From Bacteroidaceae bacterium (GTDB lineage: Bacteria > Bacteroidota > Bacteroidia > Bacteroidales > Bacteroidaceae), in contig JAIKZS010000048.1 of assembly GCA_024682035.1 (NCBI GenBank), forward strand, positions 1-49,431: a stretch of 49,431 nucleotides of DNA, written 5' to 3'. Numbering within the stretch: the stretch's first letter is position 1; every line of letters starts with the position of its first letter. Both the position numbers and the translations under genes were made by a program. Shown here piece by piece: positions 19,296 to 28,111 of this stretch. The notes below the pieces were generated by a model that made no database searches, was not told the origin of the DNA, and saw only the letters and a program-made list of their open reading frames with translations.

Positions 19296-21830
19296 ATGGA
19301 AAATAGATTTTCAGACAAGGTAACAAACATTATTAACTTCAGCAAAGAAGAAGCTAACAGACTTAGGAGCAGTTTTATTACGCCTGAGCACTTGTTGTTA
19401 GGTATCTTGCGTGAAGGTGACGGAAAAGCGATAGAACTACTCAAAATTCAGAACGTTGATTTATTAGAGTTGAAAATTCATCTGGAGGATACGCTGAAAC
19501 TTAGTGCTATAGCCGATTTGCCTCTATTAAGAGATGTGCCTCTCAATACTGAAGCAGGTCGCATTATCCGTATCAGCTTGCTCGAGGCACGACTGTTGAA
19601 AAACGAAATCGTGGATACAGAGCACTTGTTATTGGCTATCCTAAAAGATAATGACAGTGATGCTGCCAATACATTGAATGACTGTGGATTGGACTACCGT
19701 AACACTCTTGCTTTAATACAGAAAAAACAAGCCGATACTCAAGACAGTATGGGATATACAGAAGATGATGACTTGGATGATGAAGAGGAGGAAAGTGGAG
19801 ACTTCATCCCATCGGATAAACAAGATGGTAGTCAGCACAATGTATCTAAAACCACCTCTACACCCCACACAAAGAAAGATACTCCTGCTCTTGACAAGTT
19901 TGGTACTGATATTACCAAAGCTGCCAGTGAAGGAAACCTTGACCCTGTAGTAGGTCGTGAAAAGGAAATTGAGCGTGTTTCGCAAATTCTTAGTCGTCGT
20001 AAAAAGAATAATCCCATTTTGATTGGTGAGCCAGGTGTAGGTAAATCGGCTATCGTCGAGGGGTTAGCTATGAGTATTGTACAGAAAAAGGTTTCTCGCA
20101 TGTTGTTTAATAAACGTGTGGTGATGCTTGATATGGCTGGTGTGGTAGCTGGTACTAAATATCGCGGTCAATTTGAGGAGCGTCTGCAAGCAATTATGAA
20201 AGAATTGCAGAATAATCCTGATATCATACTTTTTATTGACGAGATACACACAATAATTGGTGCCGGTGCTGCTTCTGGCTCTATGGATGCTGCCAATATT
20301 TTGAAGCCAGCACTTGCTAAAGGTGATATTCAGTGCATTGGTGCAACTACAATAGATGAGTTTAAGAAAACTATTGAGAAAGATGGAGCTTTGGATCGCC
20401 GATTCCAAAAGATTATGGTGGAGCCATCAACTCCTGATGAAACGCTTAAAATTTTACAGAATATCAAAACAAAATATGAGGACCATCATAATGTAATTTA
20501 TACCGATGATGCTCTTGTAGCTTGTGTGAAATTGACTGAGCGATATATAACCGACCGACAATTCCCTGACAAAGCTATAGATGCGCTTGACGAAGCAGGT
20601 TCACGTGTGCATTTGGGTAACATTAGCGTGCCTCACGAAATTGAAGAAAAAGAACAGGAAATTAATAAGGCCATAGAACAAAAATCAGAGGCTGTAAAAG
20701 AGCAAAATTACGAACTAGCCGCCAGCTATCGAGACAAAGTAAAAGATTTATCGGTTGAATTAGATGCGATGAAGGCTGAGTGGGATAAAAAAATAAAAAA
20801 TAATCGAAAAGTAATTGACGCTGATACAATTGCAGATGTGGTTTCGATGATGTCGGGCATACCCGTACAAAAATTGGCACAGACAGAAGGTATGCGCTTG
20901 GCAGGTATGAAGGAGGAATTGAAACGTCACGTGATTGCACAAGATAACGCTATCGATAAATTAAGCAAGGCCATCTTACGTAGTCGTATTGGCCTTAAAG
21001 ACCCTAACCACCCAATTGGTACGTTTTTGTTTTTAGGTCCTACAGGTGTGGGCAAAACCTATTTGGCTCAACAATTAGCTCAATTTATGTTTGGCTCTAC
21101 AGATGCTCTAATCCGTATAGATATGAGTGAATATACTAATGAATTCAATGCGTCTAGAATGATTGGAGCACCTCCGGGTTATGTGGGTTATGAGGAAGGC
21201 GGCCAGCTTACTGAGAAGGTGCGTCGCAAGCCCTACTCTATTGTCTTGCTTGACGAGATTGAGAAAGCTCATCCAAAAGTATTTAACATACTGCTCCAAT
21301 TGCTTGATGAAGGCAGACTGACTGACAGTTTTGGCAGGACAGTAGATTTCAAAAATACCGTGGTTATTATGACCTCTAACATTGGTACTCGACAATTGAA
21401 AGAATTTGGTGGAGGCATAGGTTTTAATGCCAATCAGCGTGCTACTGATAAAGAATATTCACGCAGTGTGATTCAAAAAGCATTAAATAAACAATTTGCA
21501 CCAGAGTTTTTGAATCGTATTGACGAAATTATAACCTTTGATCAGCTGTCGCAAGAGGCAATTATGCAGATTGTTGATCTGGAATTGTCCATACTTTATA
21601 AGCGCATAGAAAGCATTGGATATAAATTAGTTATAGATGATGAAGTAAAGCAATACTTAGGTAAGCATGGCTACGATGTACAGTTTGGCGCTCGACCATT
21701 GAAACGGGCTATCCAGAACTATTTGGAGGATGAGCTATCAGAGCTGATTGTTAATGAGAACATCCTCGAGGGGGCAACGATTACTGTGCAATATGATAAG
21801 CAAACTGACAAGCTAACATTTCATCGCTGA
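19296..21830 (+). CDS. clpC: ATP-dependent Clp protease ATP-binding subunit ClpC
   Basis: The 844-residue AAA+ unfoldase has two ClpN repeats (residues 1-145), an acidic linker (about 155-170), a first AAA domain with Walker A GEPGVGKS at 244-251, and a UVR-like coiled coil (about 450-490). The second AAA domain has Walker A GPTGVGKT at 581-588. A GIGF loop near residue 706 is the (I/L)GF motif used to dock on ClpP, which separates ClpC from the disaggregase ClpB. It unfolds proteins for ClpP degradation in the cytoplasm. It is monocistronic by appearance, with a promoter box and a terminator, next to htpG, another protein quality-control gene. Confidence 0.95.
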   Translation: MENRFSDKVTNIINFSKEEANRLRSSFITPEHLLLGILREGDGKAIELLKIQNVDLLELKIHLEDTLKLSAIADLPLLRDVPLNTEAGRIIRISLLEARLLKNEIVDTEHLLLAILKDNDSDAANTLNDCGLDYRNTLALIQKKQADTQDSMGYTEDDDLDDEEEESGDFIPSDKQDGSQHNVSKTTSTPHTKKDTPALDKFGTDITKAASEGNLDPVVGREKEIERVSQILSRRKKNNPILIGEPGVGKSAIVEGLAMSIVQKKVSRMLFNKRVVMLDMAGVVAGTKYRGQFEERLQAIMKELQNNPDIILFIDEIHTIIGAGAASGSMDAANILKPALAKGDIQCIGATTIDEFKKTIEKDGALDRRFQKIMVEPSTPDETLKILQNIKTKYEDHHNVIYTDDALVACVKLTERYITDRQFPDKAIDALDEAGSRVHLGNISVPHEIEEKEQEINKAIEQKSEAVKEQNYELAASYRDKVKDLSVELDAMKAEWDKKIKNNRKVIDADTIADVVSMMSGIPVQKLAQTEGMRLAGMKEELKRHVIAQDNAIDKLSKAILRSRIGLKDPNHPIGTFLFLGPTGVGKTYLAQQLAQFMFGSTDALIRIDMSEYTNEFNASRMIGAPPGYVGYEEGGQLTEKVRRKPYSIVLLDEIEKAHPKVFNILLQLLDEGRLTDSFGRTVDFKNTVVIMTSNIGTRQLKEFGGGIGFNANQRATDKEYSRSVIQKALNKQFAPEFLNRIDEIITFDQLSQEAIMQIVDLELSILYKRIESIGYKLVIDDEVKQYLGKHGYDVQFGARPLKRAIQNYLEDELSELIVNENILEGATITVQYDKQTDKLTFHR

Positions 21831-21862
21831 TAATTTGTTCTCACGATATAAGCTTTGCCAAA

Positions 21863-21893
21863 ATGTCAGTCGGTAACGGCTGGCATTTTTTTT
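21863..21893 (+). terminator. Intrinsic terminator after clpC
   Basis: ATGTCAGTCG (21863-21872) and CGGCTGGCAT (21877-21886) form a 10-bp RNA stem with two G-U pairs and a GTAA loop, followed directly by seven T residues. Confidence 0.85.
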
Positions 21894-21905
21894 GTCCAAC
21901 ATAGA

Positions 21906-21913
21906 TAGATTTG
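21906..21913 (+). promoter_or_regulatory. -7 promoter element for htpG
   Basis: TAGATTTG matches TAnnTTTG, just after the clpC terminator and 23 bases before the htpG ATG. No -33 element at standard spacing was seen. Confidence 0.5.
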
Positions 21914-21935
21914 AAAATTTAAAACATTAATAGAT

Positions 21936-23984
21936 ATGCAAAAAGGTAATATTGGTGTAACCACCGAGAACATTTTCCCCGTTATCAAAAAATTTTTGTA
22001 TAGCGAGAATGAGATTTTCCTACGCGAACTAGTGTCTAATGCAGTTGACGCAACTCAGAAATTAAAAACCCAGGCTTCTATGGGAGATTTTAAAGGTGAG
22101 CTAGGTGATTTGACTGTAGAAGTTAAGCTTGATAAGAAGACCATTACTGTTTCAGACCGTGGTATCGGTATGACGGCTGAAGAAATTGACAAGTATATTA
22201 ATCAAATAGCTTTCTCTGGTGCTAATGACTTCCTAGAGAAATATAAGAACGATGCCAACGCTATTATTGGTCATTTTGGTCTGGGTTTCTACTCTGCATT
22301 CATGGTGGCCAAGAAGGTAGAGATTATCACTAAATCATGTAAGGAAGGGGCTAAAGCTGTGAAATGGACATGCGATGGTAGTCCTGAGTTTACGCTAGAA
22401 GAAACCGAGAAGTATGGCCGTGGCACTGATATAGTTCTTTATATTGACGATGATTGTAAGGAATTTTTGGAAGAAAGCCGTATTGAGGGTTTGTTGAAAA
22501 AGTACTGCCGCTTCTTGCCGATTCCCGTAGCCTTTGGCAAAAAGAAAGAATGGAAAGATGGCAAACAAGTGGAAACCAATGAGAACAATATCATAAACGA
22601 TACTGATCCGTTGTGGACACGCACTCCATCAGATTTAAAGGAAGAAGATTATAAGAATTTCTATTCTGCACTCTACCCAATGTCTGATGAACCATTGTTC
22701 TGGATTCACTTGAATGTAGATTATCCGTTTAATCTTACTGGTATTTTGTACTTCCCTAAAGTAAAGAGCAATGTTGAGTTAAACAAGAACAAAATTCAGC
22801 TGTATTGCAATCAAGTATATGTAACTGATTCTGTTGAAGGCATTGTGCCCGACTTCCTGACTTTGTTGCATGGAGTACTTGATTCACCTGATATACCGCT
22901 GAACGTGTCACGTTCTTATTTACAGAGTGACAAAAATGTGAAGAAAATATCTACTTATATTACTAAAAAGGTTTCTGATCGTTTACAAGATATTTTCAAG
23001 AAAGATCGCAAACAGTTTGAGGAAAAGTGGAACGACCTGAAGATCTTTATAGATTATGGCATGTTGACGCAAGAAGATTTTTACGATCGTGCAAAAGATT
23101 TTGCCTTATTTACAGATACCGACGGCAAGAGCTACACTTTTGAAGAATATAAAACACTGATCAAGGATAATCAAACAGATAAAGACGGCAATCTTATTTA
23201 TTTGTATGCTAACAACAAAGACGAACAGTATAGCTTTATTGAAGCTGCAACCAGCAAAGGATATAACGTGTTACTGATGGATGGTCAGCTGGATATTGCT
23301 GTAGTAAGTATGTTGGAGCAAAAATTGGAGAAGTGCCGATTTACACGTGTTGATAGTGATGTAATTGATAATTTAATTATAAAAGAAGAAAAGAAAGCCA
23401 GCTCTTTGAATGGTAGTGAGATGGAAGCCATCAATGCTATCTTCAGAAATCAAATGCCAAAGTTACCAAAAACAGAGTTTGAGGTAATGACACAGGCAAT
23501 GGGTGAAAGCAATATTCCGGTTATCATTACGCAAAGTGAATACATGCGTCGTATGAAAGAAATGGCTAACATACAAACTGGTATGAGTTTTTACGGTGAT
23601 ATGCCTGATATGTATAATGTGGTTTTAAACAGCGACCACAAATTGGTAAAGAATATCATCAGTGACGAGGAAGTTAATTGTCAGCCTTCAATTCAACCTA
23701 TTCAGCAACAAATAGACGAAGTAAATAAACAGCGAAATGAGCTGAAAGAACAGCAAAAGGACAAGAAAGACGAAGAAATTCCTCAAGCTGATAAGGATAA
23801 GGTTAATGACCTCGACAAACAGTGGAATGAGTTGAAAAAGCAAAAAGATGCTGTATATGCTGATTATGCTGGTAAAAACCAGCAGGTGAAGCAACTTATT
23901 GATTTAGCACTCTTACAAAATGGCTTGTTGAAGGGCGAAGCTCTGAGCAACTTTATCAAGCGTAGCATAGAATTGATGAAGTAA
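21936..23984 (+). CDS. htpG: Molecular chaperone HtpG (Hsp90)
   Basis: The 682-residue protein has the GHKL ATPase domain of Hsp90: FLRELVSNAVDA near residue 30, VSDRGIGMT near 73, and GHFGLGFYSAFMV near 110-125. Middle and dimerisation domains follow. Hsp90 proteins remodel client proteins in an ATP-driven cycle. It is about 60 residues longer than E. coli HtpG. Much of the excess is a lysine- and glutamate-rich, coiled-coil-like stretch at about residues 585-655, close to the C-terminal dimerisation helices. It is preceded by clpC and its terminator, so transcription appears independent, and followed by a hairpin terminator. Confidence 0.97.
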   Translation: MQKGNIGVTTENIFPVIKKFLYSENEIFLRELVSNAVDATQKLKTQASMGDFKGELGDLTVEVKLDKKTITVSDRGIGMTAEEIDKYINQIAFSGANDFLEKYKNDANAIIGHFGLGFYSAFMVAKKVEIITKSCKEGAKAVKWTCDGSPEFTLEETEKYGRGTDIVLYIDDDCKEFLEESRIEGLLKKYCRFLPIPVAFGKKKEWKDGKQVETNENNIINDTDPLWTRTPSDLKEEDYKNFYSALYPMSDEPLFWIHLNVDYPFNLTGILYFPKVKSNVELNKNKIQLYCNQVYVTDSVEGIVPDFLTLLHGVLDSPDIPLNVSRSYLQSDKNVKKISTYITKKVSDRLQDIFKKDRKQFEEKWNDLKIFIDYGMLTQEDFYDRAKDFALFTDTDGKSYTFEEYKTLIKDNQTDKDGNLIYLYANNKDEQYSFIEAATSKGYNVLLMDGQLDIAVVSMLEQKLEKCRFTRVDSDVIDNLIIKEEKKASSLNGSEMEAINAIFRNQMPKLPKTEFEVMTQAMGESNIPVIITQSEYMRRMKEMANIQTGMSFYGDMPDMYNVVLNSDHKLVKNIISDEEVNCQPSIQPIQQQIDEVNKQRNELKEQQKDKKDEEIPQADKDKVNDLDKQWNELKKQKDAVYADYAGKNQQVKQLIDLALLQNGLLKGEALSNFIKRSIELMK

Positions 23985-23991
23985 TATTCTT

Positions 23992-24028
23992 AACTCCTCC
24001 CCTACCTGATTCTAGGGGAGGTTGTTTA
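23992..24028 (+). terminator. Hairpin terminator after htpG
   Basis: CCTCCCCTA (23996-24004) pairs perfectly with TAGGGGAGG (24013-24021) around an 8-base loop, followed by TTGTTT. Confidence 0.75.
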
Positions 24029-24073
24029 TAAAGGCAAAATAAAATTATATTGAAAAAAAACTGCAAATAAGCA

Positions 24074-24103
24074 TTGCTAATTCAAAAAAAGTATGTAAAT
24101 TTG
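24074..24103 (+). promoter_or_regulatory. Promoter of the tandem tRNA-Arg genes
   Basis: TTG at 24074-24076 and TAAATTTG at 24096-24103 are 19 bp apart, the consensus arrangement, and end 23 bases before the first tRNA. Confidence 0.75.
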
Positions 24104-24126
24104 CAGCCGTTAAACAAAAACGGATT

Positions 24127-24200
24127 GGTTCCGTAGCTCAACTGAATAGAGCATTTGACTACGGATCAAAAGGTTGTGGGTTTGAATCCCGCCGGAATCA
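24127..24200 (+). tRNA. tRNA-Arg(ACG), first copy
   Basis: The 74-base cloverleaf has acceptor GGTTCCG/CGGAATC (one G-U pair), D stem GCTC/GAGC, anticodon stem TTTGA/TCAAA around loop CTACGGA (anticodon ACG, expected to become ICG), and T arm GTGGG-TTTGAAT-CCCGC. The discriminator is A and CCA is not encoded here (CTT follows). Confidence 0.95.
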
Positions 24201-24226
24201 CTTCTTAATATGTTTAACTACGGATT

Positions 24227-24300
24227 GGTTCCGTAGCTCAACTGAATAGAGCATTTGACTACGGATCAAAAGGTTGTGGGTTTGAATCCCGCCGGAATCA
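24227..24300 (+). tRNA. tRNA-Arg(ACG), second identical copy
   Basis: It is identical in sequence to the first copy and lies exactly 100 bp downstream; the 7 bases before each copy (ACGGATT) are also repeated. No promoter box lies between them, so the pair probably forms one transcript ending at the hairpin at 24312-24351. Here the discriminator A is followed by CCA in the DNA, perhaps by chance. Confidence 0.95.
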
Positions 24301-24311
24301 CCAAGCTAAAG

Positions 24312-24351
24312 GGAGAAACGTGAAAGCATGCTTTTGTTGTTTCTCCTTTTT
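24312..24351 (+). terminator. Terminator of the tRNA-Arg transcript
   Basis: GGAGAAAC (24312-24319) pairs with GTTTCTCC (24339-24346), enclosing a second palindrome AAAGCATGCTTT, and is followed by five T residues. Confidence 0.75.
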
Positions 24352-24434
24352 GTTTTGCATAATTATGTCAATGGAAATGATTCAACGAAATCTATACTAC
24401 CAAAGTCAAGCGTATGGAGATCTCCTTTTGATAA

Positions 24435-24468
24435 CAGTAAAGAGACAGGGTTACCTGCCTCTTTACTG
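24435..24468 (-). terminator. Hairpin downstream of tRNA-Val
   Basis: CAGTAAAGAG (24435-24444) and CTCTTTACTG (24459-24468) form a perfect 10-bp stem, with CAGG/CCTG pairing inside. It ends one base from the tRNA 3' end. The T-run on the minus strand is weak, so termination or 3' processing is possible. Confidence 0.55.
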
Positions 24469-24543
24469 TAGGGACGATCGGGCTCGAACCGATGACCTTT
24501 GCAATGTGACTGCAACGCTCTAAACCATCTGAGCTACGCCCCT
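24469..24543 (-). tRNA. tRNA-Val(CAC)
   Basis: The 75-base cloverleaf has acceptor AGGGGCG/CGTCCCT (one G-U pair), D stem GCTC/GAGC, anticodon stem TTGCA/TGCAA with loop GTCACAT (anticodon CAC), variable AGGTC, T arm ATCGG-TTCGAGC-CCGAT and discriminator A. It faces the tRNA-Arg pair. Confidence 0.92.
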
Positions 24544-24568
24544 AAAATAATGTAGAACTAAAACGTTG

Positions 24569-24599
24569 CAAATGTACATCAAATTCTGATTTTAACAAA
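24569..24599 (-). promoter_or_regulatory. Promoter of tRNA-Val
   Basis: On the minus strand TTTG (24596-24599) is followed 19 bp later by TACATTTG (24569-24576), an excellent -33/-7 match, 25 bases before the tRNA. Confidence 0.75.
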
Positions 24600-24682
24600 A
24601 CAAATAAATATTTTTTTATCTGTTCAATCTTAAATTTTCAAATCTCACTTCTCACTCAACTTTGTAGAAAGATTCAGCCACT

Positions 24683-25057
24683 TTAAATGTCGCTAACAAC
24701 TGTTCTTCCAAAAGGTGTAAGTGCTATTCCGGCAAATTTGAAATGCTGTAAACCAAAAGGTATACCAATTATGGTGATGCATAGCAACAAGCCAAAAAAC
24801 AAATGAGTTAAACAAATGGGTAAACCAGCAATAAGCCACAAAATGTTCATGATTGTACTTAAACATCCTGGTTGACCAGGCTCTAAATCCACCCTGCTGC
24901 CAAATGGCCACAGCATCAGGGCACCTAGTTTAATAGCTTGCATACCAAACGGTATACCAAAGATGGTTACACACAAAAACAAGCCTGCTATGAAATATTG
25001 AAAAGCGGTTTCTAAACCACCTAAAATAAGCCAAAAAATATTACCAAGTATGTTCAT
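24683..25057 (-). CDS. yccF: YccF-domain inner-membrane protein
   Basis: The 124-residue protein consists of two YccF-type halves, each with a hydrophobic segment ending in ITI(I/F)GIPFG or a close variant (about residues 31-39 and 95-103) and a PFG motif (about 51-53 and 114-116). Four or so membrane-embedded segments are likely. The family is widespread, and its function is not established. The ATG lies only about 20 bases downstream of the terminator that ends the purT transcript, with no promoter box seen, so its transcription is unclear. Confidence 0.87.
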   Translation of the reverse strand: MNILGNIFWLILGGLETAFQYFIAGLFLCVTIFGIPFGMQAIKLGALMLWPFGSRVDLEPGQPGCLSTIMNILWLIAGLPICLTHLFFGLLLCITIIGIPFGLQHFKFAGIALTPFGRTVVSDI

Positions 25058-25077
25058 GATTTATTATGATTTTTATT

Positions 25078-25115
25078 AAAAAAAACAACGGCAACTGTCT
25101 TCACAGACCGTTGCC
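25078..25115 (-). terminator. Intrinsic terminator after purT
   Basis: CGGCAAC/GTTGCCG plus GTCT/AGAC pair across 25088-25115 with one mismatch and a TCAC loop. On the minus strand the stem is followed by TTG and a run of T residues (25078-25084 as A on the plus strand). The yccF start lies about 20 bases beyond it. Confidence 0.8.
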
Positions 25116-25230
25116 GCTATACATTTTCATGCTTTACTATAATTAACTAAAAGTTAAATTAACCGCATCTAATTTAGTGATAAATGTTCATATCACCAAA
25201 ATTTTCTGCAATAATAATAAAAATTTAACT

Positions 25231-26397
25231 TTAGCACACTTTTACGAAAGCAGCCAATCGTTTGCATTTATCGCGCAACTGGTCTAAATCACTACCCAAA
25301 GGAGCTGATGCAAGCATTACTCCCATTCTTCTATGAAGTCTTGCCACAGGTTTGCCGAATATACGCAAATCTGTATCATCTTCTTCCAGCGCTTTTTCAA
25401 GCCCAATATATTCAGGTTGCGATGTTTTTACTATTTCAGAAAGAATTACAGCACTGGCCCCACATCGTAATTGTTTAATTGCAGGAATGGGCAATCCTAA
25501 TACAGCACGAGCATGCAATTCGAATTCACTAAAATTCTGGCAGCCACTTAATGTAACCATTCCAGTATCATGTGGACGTGGAGAGAGTTCTGAGAAATAT
25601 ACTCCATCCTTTTCGCTGATAAAGAACTCAACACCCCAGATACCAGCACCAGTTAGAGCACCTGTCACTTTTGCTGCCATATCTTGTGCTGCCTTTAAAT
25701 GATCAGTTTTCATTGGCATAGGTTGGAAACTCTCTCGATAATCTCCACTAATTTGAACATGCCCTATAGGCGCACAAAACAGTGTAGGTGCATTCTTCTG
25801 GGTGACAGTAAGCAAAGTTATTTCATAATCAAAGTGTATAAACTGCTCAACTATCACTTCCTTAATATCGCCTCGACTACCTTCGCAAGCTTCTTTCCAT
25901 GCTTGTTCTAAATCCTCTACTTTCTTTACTACTGATTGTCCATGACCAGAAGATGACATCAGAGGCTTTATTACACAAGGAAAACCAATGACAGCTGTAG
26001 CTGCTTTTAGTTCCTCAAGATTTTTGGCATAACGATAGTTAGCCGTTTTAACACCTAATTCCTTGGCTGCCAGATCGCGAATGGCTTTTCGATTCATTGT
26101 GAAATTTACGGCACGAGCGCTTGGCACAACCTGGATACCTAATTTCTCAAAATCATAGAGGCGCTCTGTACGTATGGCTTCAATTTCAGGTACAATAATA
26201 TCTGGGTGATGTTTCTCCACAACTTTTTGCATAGCATCTCCATCAAGCATGGGGAATACTTCACATTCATCTGCCACTTGCATAGCTGGCGCACCCGCAT
26301 AAGCATCGCACGCTATAACATGTTGACCTAAGCGCTGCATAGCTATTGTAAATTCTTTTCCCAGTTCACCAGAGCCTAACAATAATATCTTTTTCAT
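25231..26397 (-). CDS. purT: Formate-dependent phosphoribosylglycinamide formyltransferase (GAR transformylase 2)
   Basis: The 388-residue ATP-grasp enzyme matches PurT. It begins with the nucleotide-binding loop [15 protein letters not shown], followed by [12 protein letters not shown], the glycine-rich ATP-grasp loop [14 protein letters not shown] (about 155-168), and [14 protein letters not shown] (about 280). It makes formyl-GAR from GAR, formate and ATP in purine synthesis, bypassing the folate-dependent PurN. Its ATG overlaps the stop of the DUF4301 gene by 4 bases, so translation is probably coupled to that gene. A terminator follows. Confidence 0.97.
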   Translation of the reverse strand: MKKILLLGSGELGKEFTIAMQRLGQHVIACDAYAGAPAMQVADECEVFPMLDGDAMQKVVEKHHPDIIVPEIEAIRTERLYDFEKLGIQVVPSARAVNFTMNRKAIRDLAAKELGVKTANYRYAKNLEELKAATAVIGFPCVIKPLMSSSGHGQSVVKKVEDLEQAWKEACEGSRGDIKEVIVEQFIHFDYEITLLTVTQKNAPTLFCAPIGHVQISGDYRESFQPMPMKTDHLKAAQDMAAKVTGALTGAGIWGVEFFISEKDGVYFSELSPRPHDTGMVTLSGCQNFSEFELHARAVLGLPIPAIKQLRCGASAVILSEIVKTSQPEYIGLEKALEEDDTDLRIFGKPVARLHRRMGVMLASAPLGSDLDQLRDKCKRLAAFVKVC

Positions 26398-27923
26398 TGA
26401 TGTGCTTCTCTTAATAAATCATTTACTACTTTAACAGGGTTGAAGGTCGATACTGGCACTTCTACAAAGACAGTAATCCAATCACTCATAGCACCGTTCC
26501 ACAATCCAGGCAACTCAAGTGCTTTCAGTTCACGACCATTTTTTGATTTTTGCGAGATAAATCCTGTTGCTTTGTCGACATATTTAGGCAAATCAAACTT
26601 ATTACCTTTGAAATCCTTAATAGCACAAACAAGATCTACCGGATTAAAATGGGTACCTTTTTCAAACAATGCTTTCTTTTCCGGATCGTTCATGTCAATC
26701 TGTGAACTCTCTAGGATTTGCGAAGAAATAGTACCATCAGGATTGTAAGCCAAGAATGGACCACCACCAGGTTCTCCTAAATTCTTTACCATGCCACATA
26801 CACGCATAGGACGATTAAGCTTGTTTTTCAAATAGATTACCAACTCTGCATCTTCCAAGTTTTTTGTGTCTGGATTCTTACAGAACAATTGTTTTTGAAC
26901 AAATTGCAGAATATTGAGTACCTGTTCGTGAGTATACTTACCACTTTCCAGTAATTGCAAATAATTAAAAACTTGTTGTTGAAGTGTTACCAATATACCT
27001 GCTAATATTTTCTTATAAACTACTGTGTCGCCTCTTAGTCCGTCGCTCACCACATTGTCAATATTTTTAATGAAAACAATGTCTGCGTCCAAATCATTCA
27101 AATTCTCAATCAATGCTCCGTGGCCACCTGGACGGAACAACAATTTTCCATCTTCTTCACGGAACGGTTCATTGTTCATGTCAACAGCAACGGTATCGGT
27201 ACTGGGCTTCTGCTCTGAAAAAGAAATATCGTATTCAATGCCGTATTTATTTGCATACGTGCTAGCCTTTTCCGCTACCTTAGCCTCAAAAAGAGAATGG
27301 TGCTGAGGAGAAACGGTAAAGTGGACGTTTACTTTTTTATTCTTATTGGCTGCATAAAGAGCACCTTCTACTAAATGCTCTTCCAATGGCGTGCGGTTGC
27401 CTTGATCGTAGGCATGAAACTTGAGCAAGCCTTTCGGTAGATTTCCATAGTTCAGCCCTTCTTCTTTTAACAAAGCAGCTACCACTTCTTTATAACTACC
27501 TTCAGCAATCAAAGCAGTAATTCCTTTACCATAAATTTTTAAGCAAGCTTCATTGAGATCATCATAAAAAGCAAACTTGTGAATTTCACTAAAGAAAGTC
27601 TTTTCATAGGCTTTGGTGGGCACGTTGTATTCGGCATCTAGGAAAGCATACAAATCTTTGAACATACGACTTGCAGCGCCTGATGCTGGCACAAACTTCA
27701 CAATTCGTTTATCAGTCATGGTTGTAGCATAAACATCCCAAGCTTTCAAATATGCATCTTGATTAACAGGAGACAGTTCCATTATACCATTGTCAATTGA
27801 TGCTGCTGCATACAATTTTAAAAAAGGAAAACCATGTTGAAAACATGCCAGCTCTTCAGCTAATTTCTCTTCGGAAATGCCTTTCTTTTTAAGCAGATCC
27901 TTGTCTTGTTGATTTAGTGTCAT
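26394..27923 (-). CDS. DUF4301 family protein
   Basis: This 509-residue cytoplasmic protein resembles the DUF4301 family. Visible stretches include [13 protein letters not shown] (about 78-90), where the glycine-rich sequence suggests nucleotide or sugar-phosphate binding, and [30 protein letters not shown] in two parts (about 255-285), reminiscent of nucleotidyltransferase folds with DxD-like acidic residues. Biochemical function is not known to me. It is the first gene of a two-gene operon with purT, joined by a 4-base ATGA overlap, which hints at a link to nucleotide or formate metabolism. Confidence 0.82.
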   Translation of the reverse strand: MTLNQQDKDLLKKKGISEEKLAEELACFQHGFPFLKLYAAASIDNGIMELSPVNQDAYLKAWDVYATTMTDKRIVKFVPASGAASRMFKDLYAFLDAEYNVPTKAYEKTFFSEIHKFAFYDDLNEACLKIYGKGITALIAEGSYKEVVAALLKEEGLNYGNLPKGLLKFHAYDQGNRTPLEEHLVEGALYAANKNKKVNVHFTVSPQHHSLFEAKVAEKASTYANKYGIEYDISFSEQKPSTDTVAVDMNNEPFREEDGKLLFRPGGHGALIENLNDLDADIVFIKNIDNVVSDGLRGDTVVYKKILAGILVTLQQQVFNYLQLLESGKYTHEQVLNILQFVQKQLFCKNPDTKNLEDAELVIYLKNKLNRPMRVCGMVKNLGEPGGGPFLAYNPDGTISSQILESSQIDMNDPEKKALFEKGTHFNPVDLVCAIKDFKGNKFDLPKYVDKATGFISQKSKNGRELKALELPGLWNGAMSDWITVFVEVPVSTFNPVKVVNDLLREAHQ

Positions 27924-27944
27924 ATTAATTAGATTTAATTATTT

Positions 27945-27964
27945 CTACATATGTAGCAAAAATA
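27945..27964 (-). promoter_or_regulatory. Promoter -7 box and adjacent palindrome for DUF4301-purT
   Basis: On the minus strand TATTTTTG (27957-27964) matches TAnnTTTG. Immediately downstream lies the perfect 12-base palindrome CTACATATGTAG (27945-27956), covering the expected transcription start. That position is typical of a repressor operator; this is inference. Confidence 0.5.
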
Positions 27965-28046
27965 AGAATATTTTTGCAGATTATTATCTTCAATGAGCAA
28001 AAAATCTAGTTCACGTCTGTTTTTTTCGTAATGAATCCTTCGTGTA

Positions 28047-28077
28047 TTGCTCTTAAATGATAAAAAGAGTATCTTTG
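28047..28077 (+). promoter_or_regulatory. Promoter of the metallophosphoesterase gene
   Basis: TTG (28047-28049) and TATCTTTG (28070-28077) are separated by 20 bp, a good -33/-7 match, 35 bases before the ATG. Confidence 0.7.
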
Positions 28078-28111
28078 CAAACCTATTTATAAAAGCAGAA
28101 CATAAAGAAAT

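Noticed and set aside
24320-24523. 67-residue plus-strand open frame
   Set aside because: It runs through the tRNA-Arg terminator and the antisense strand of tRNA-Val and has no protein-family features.
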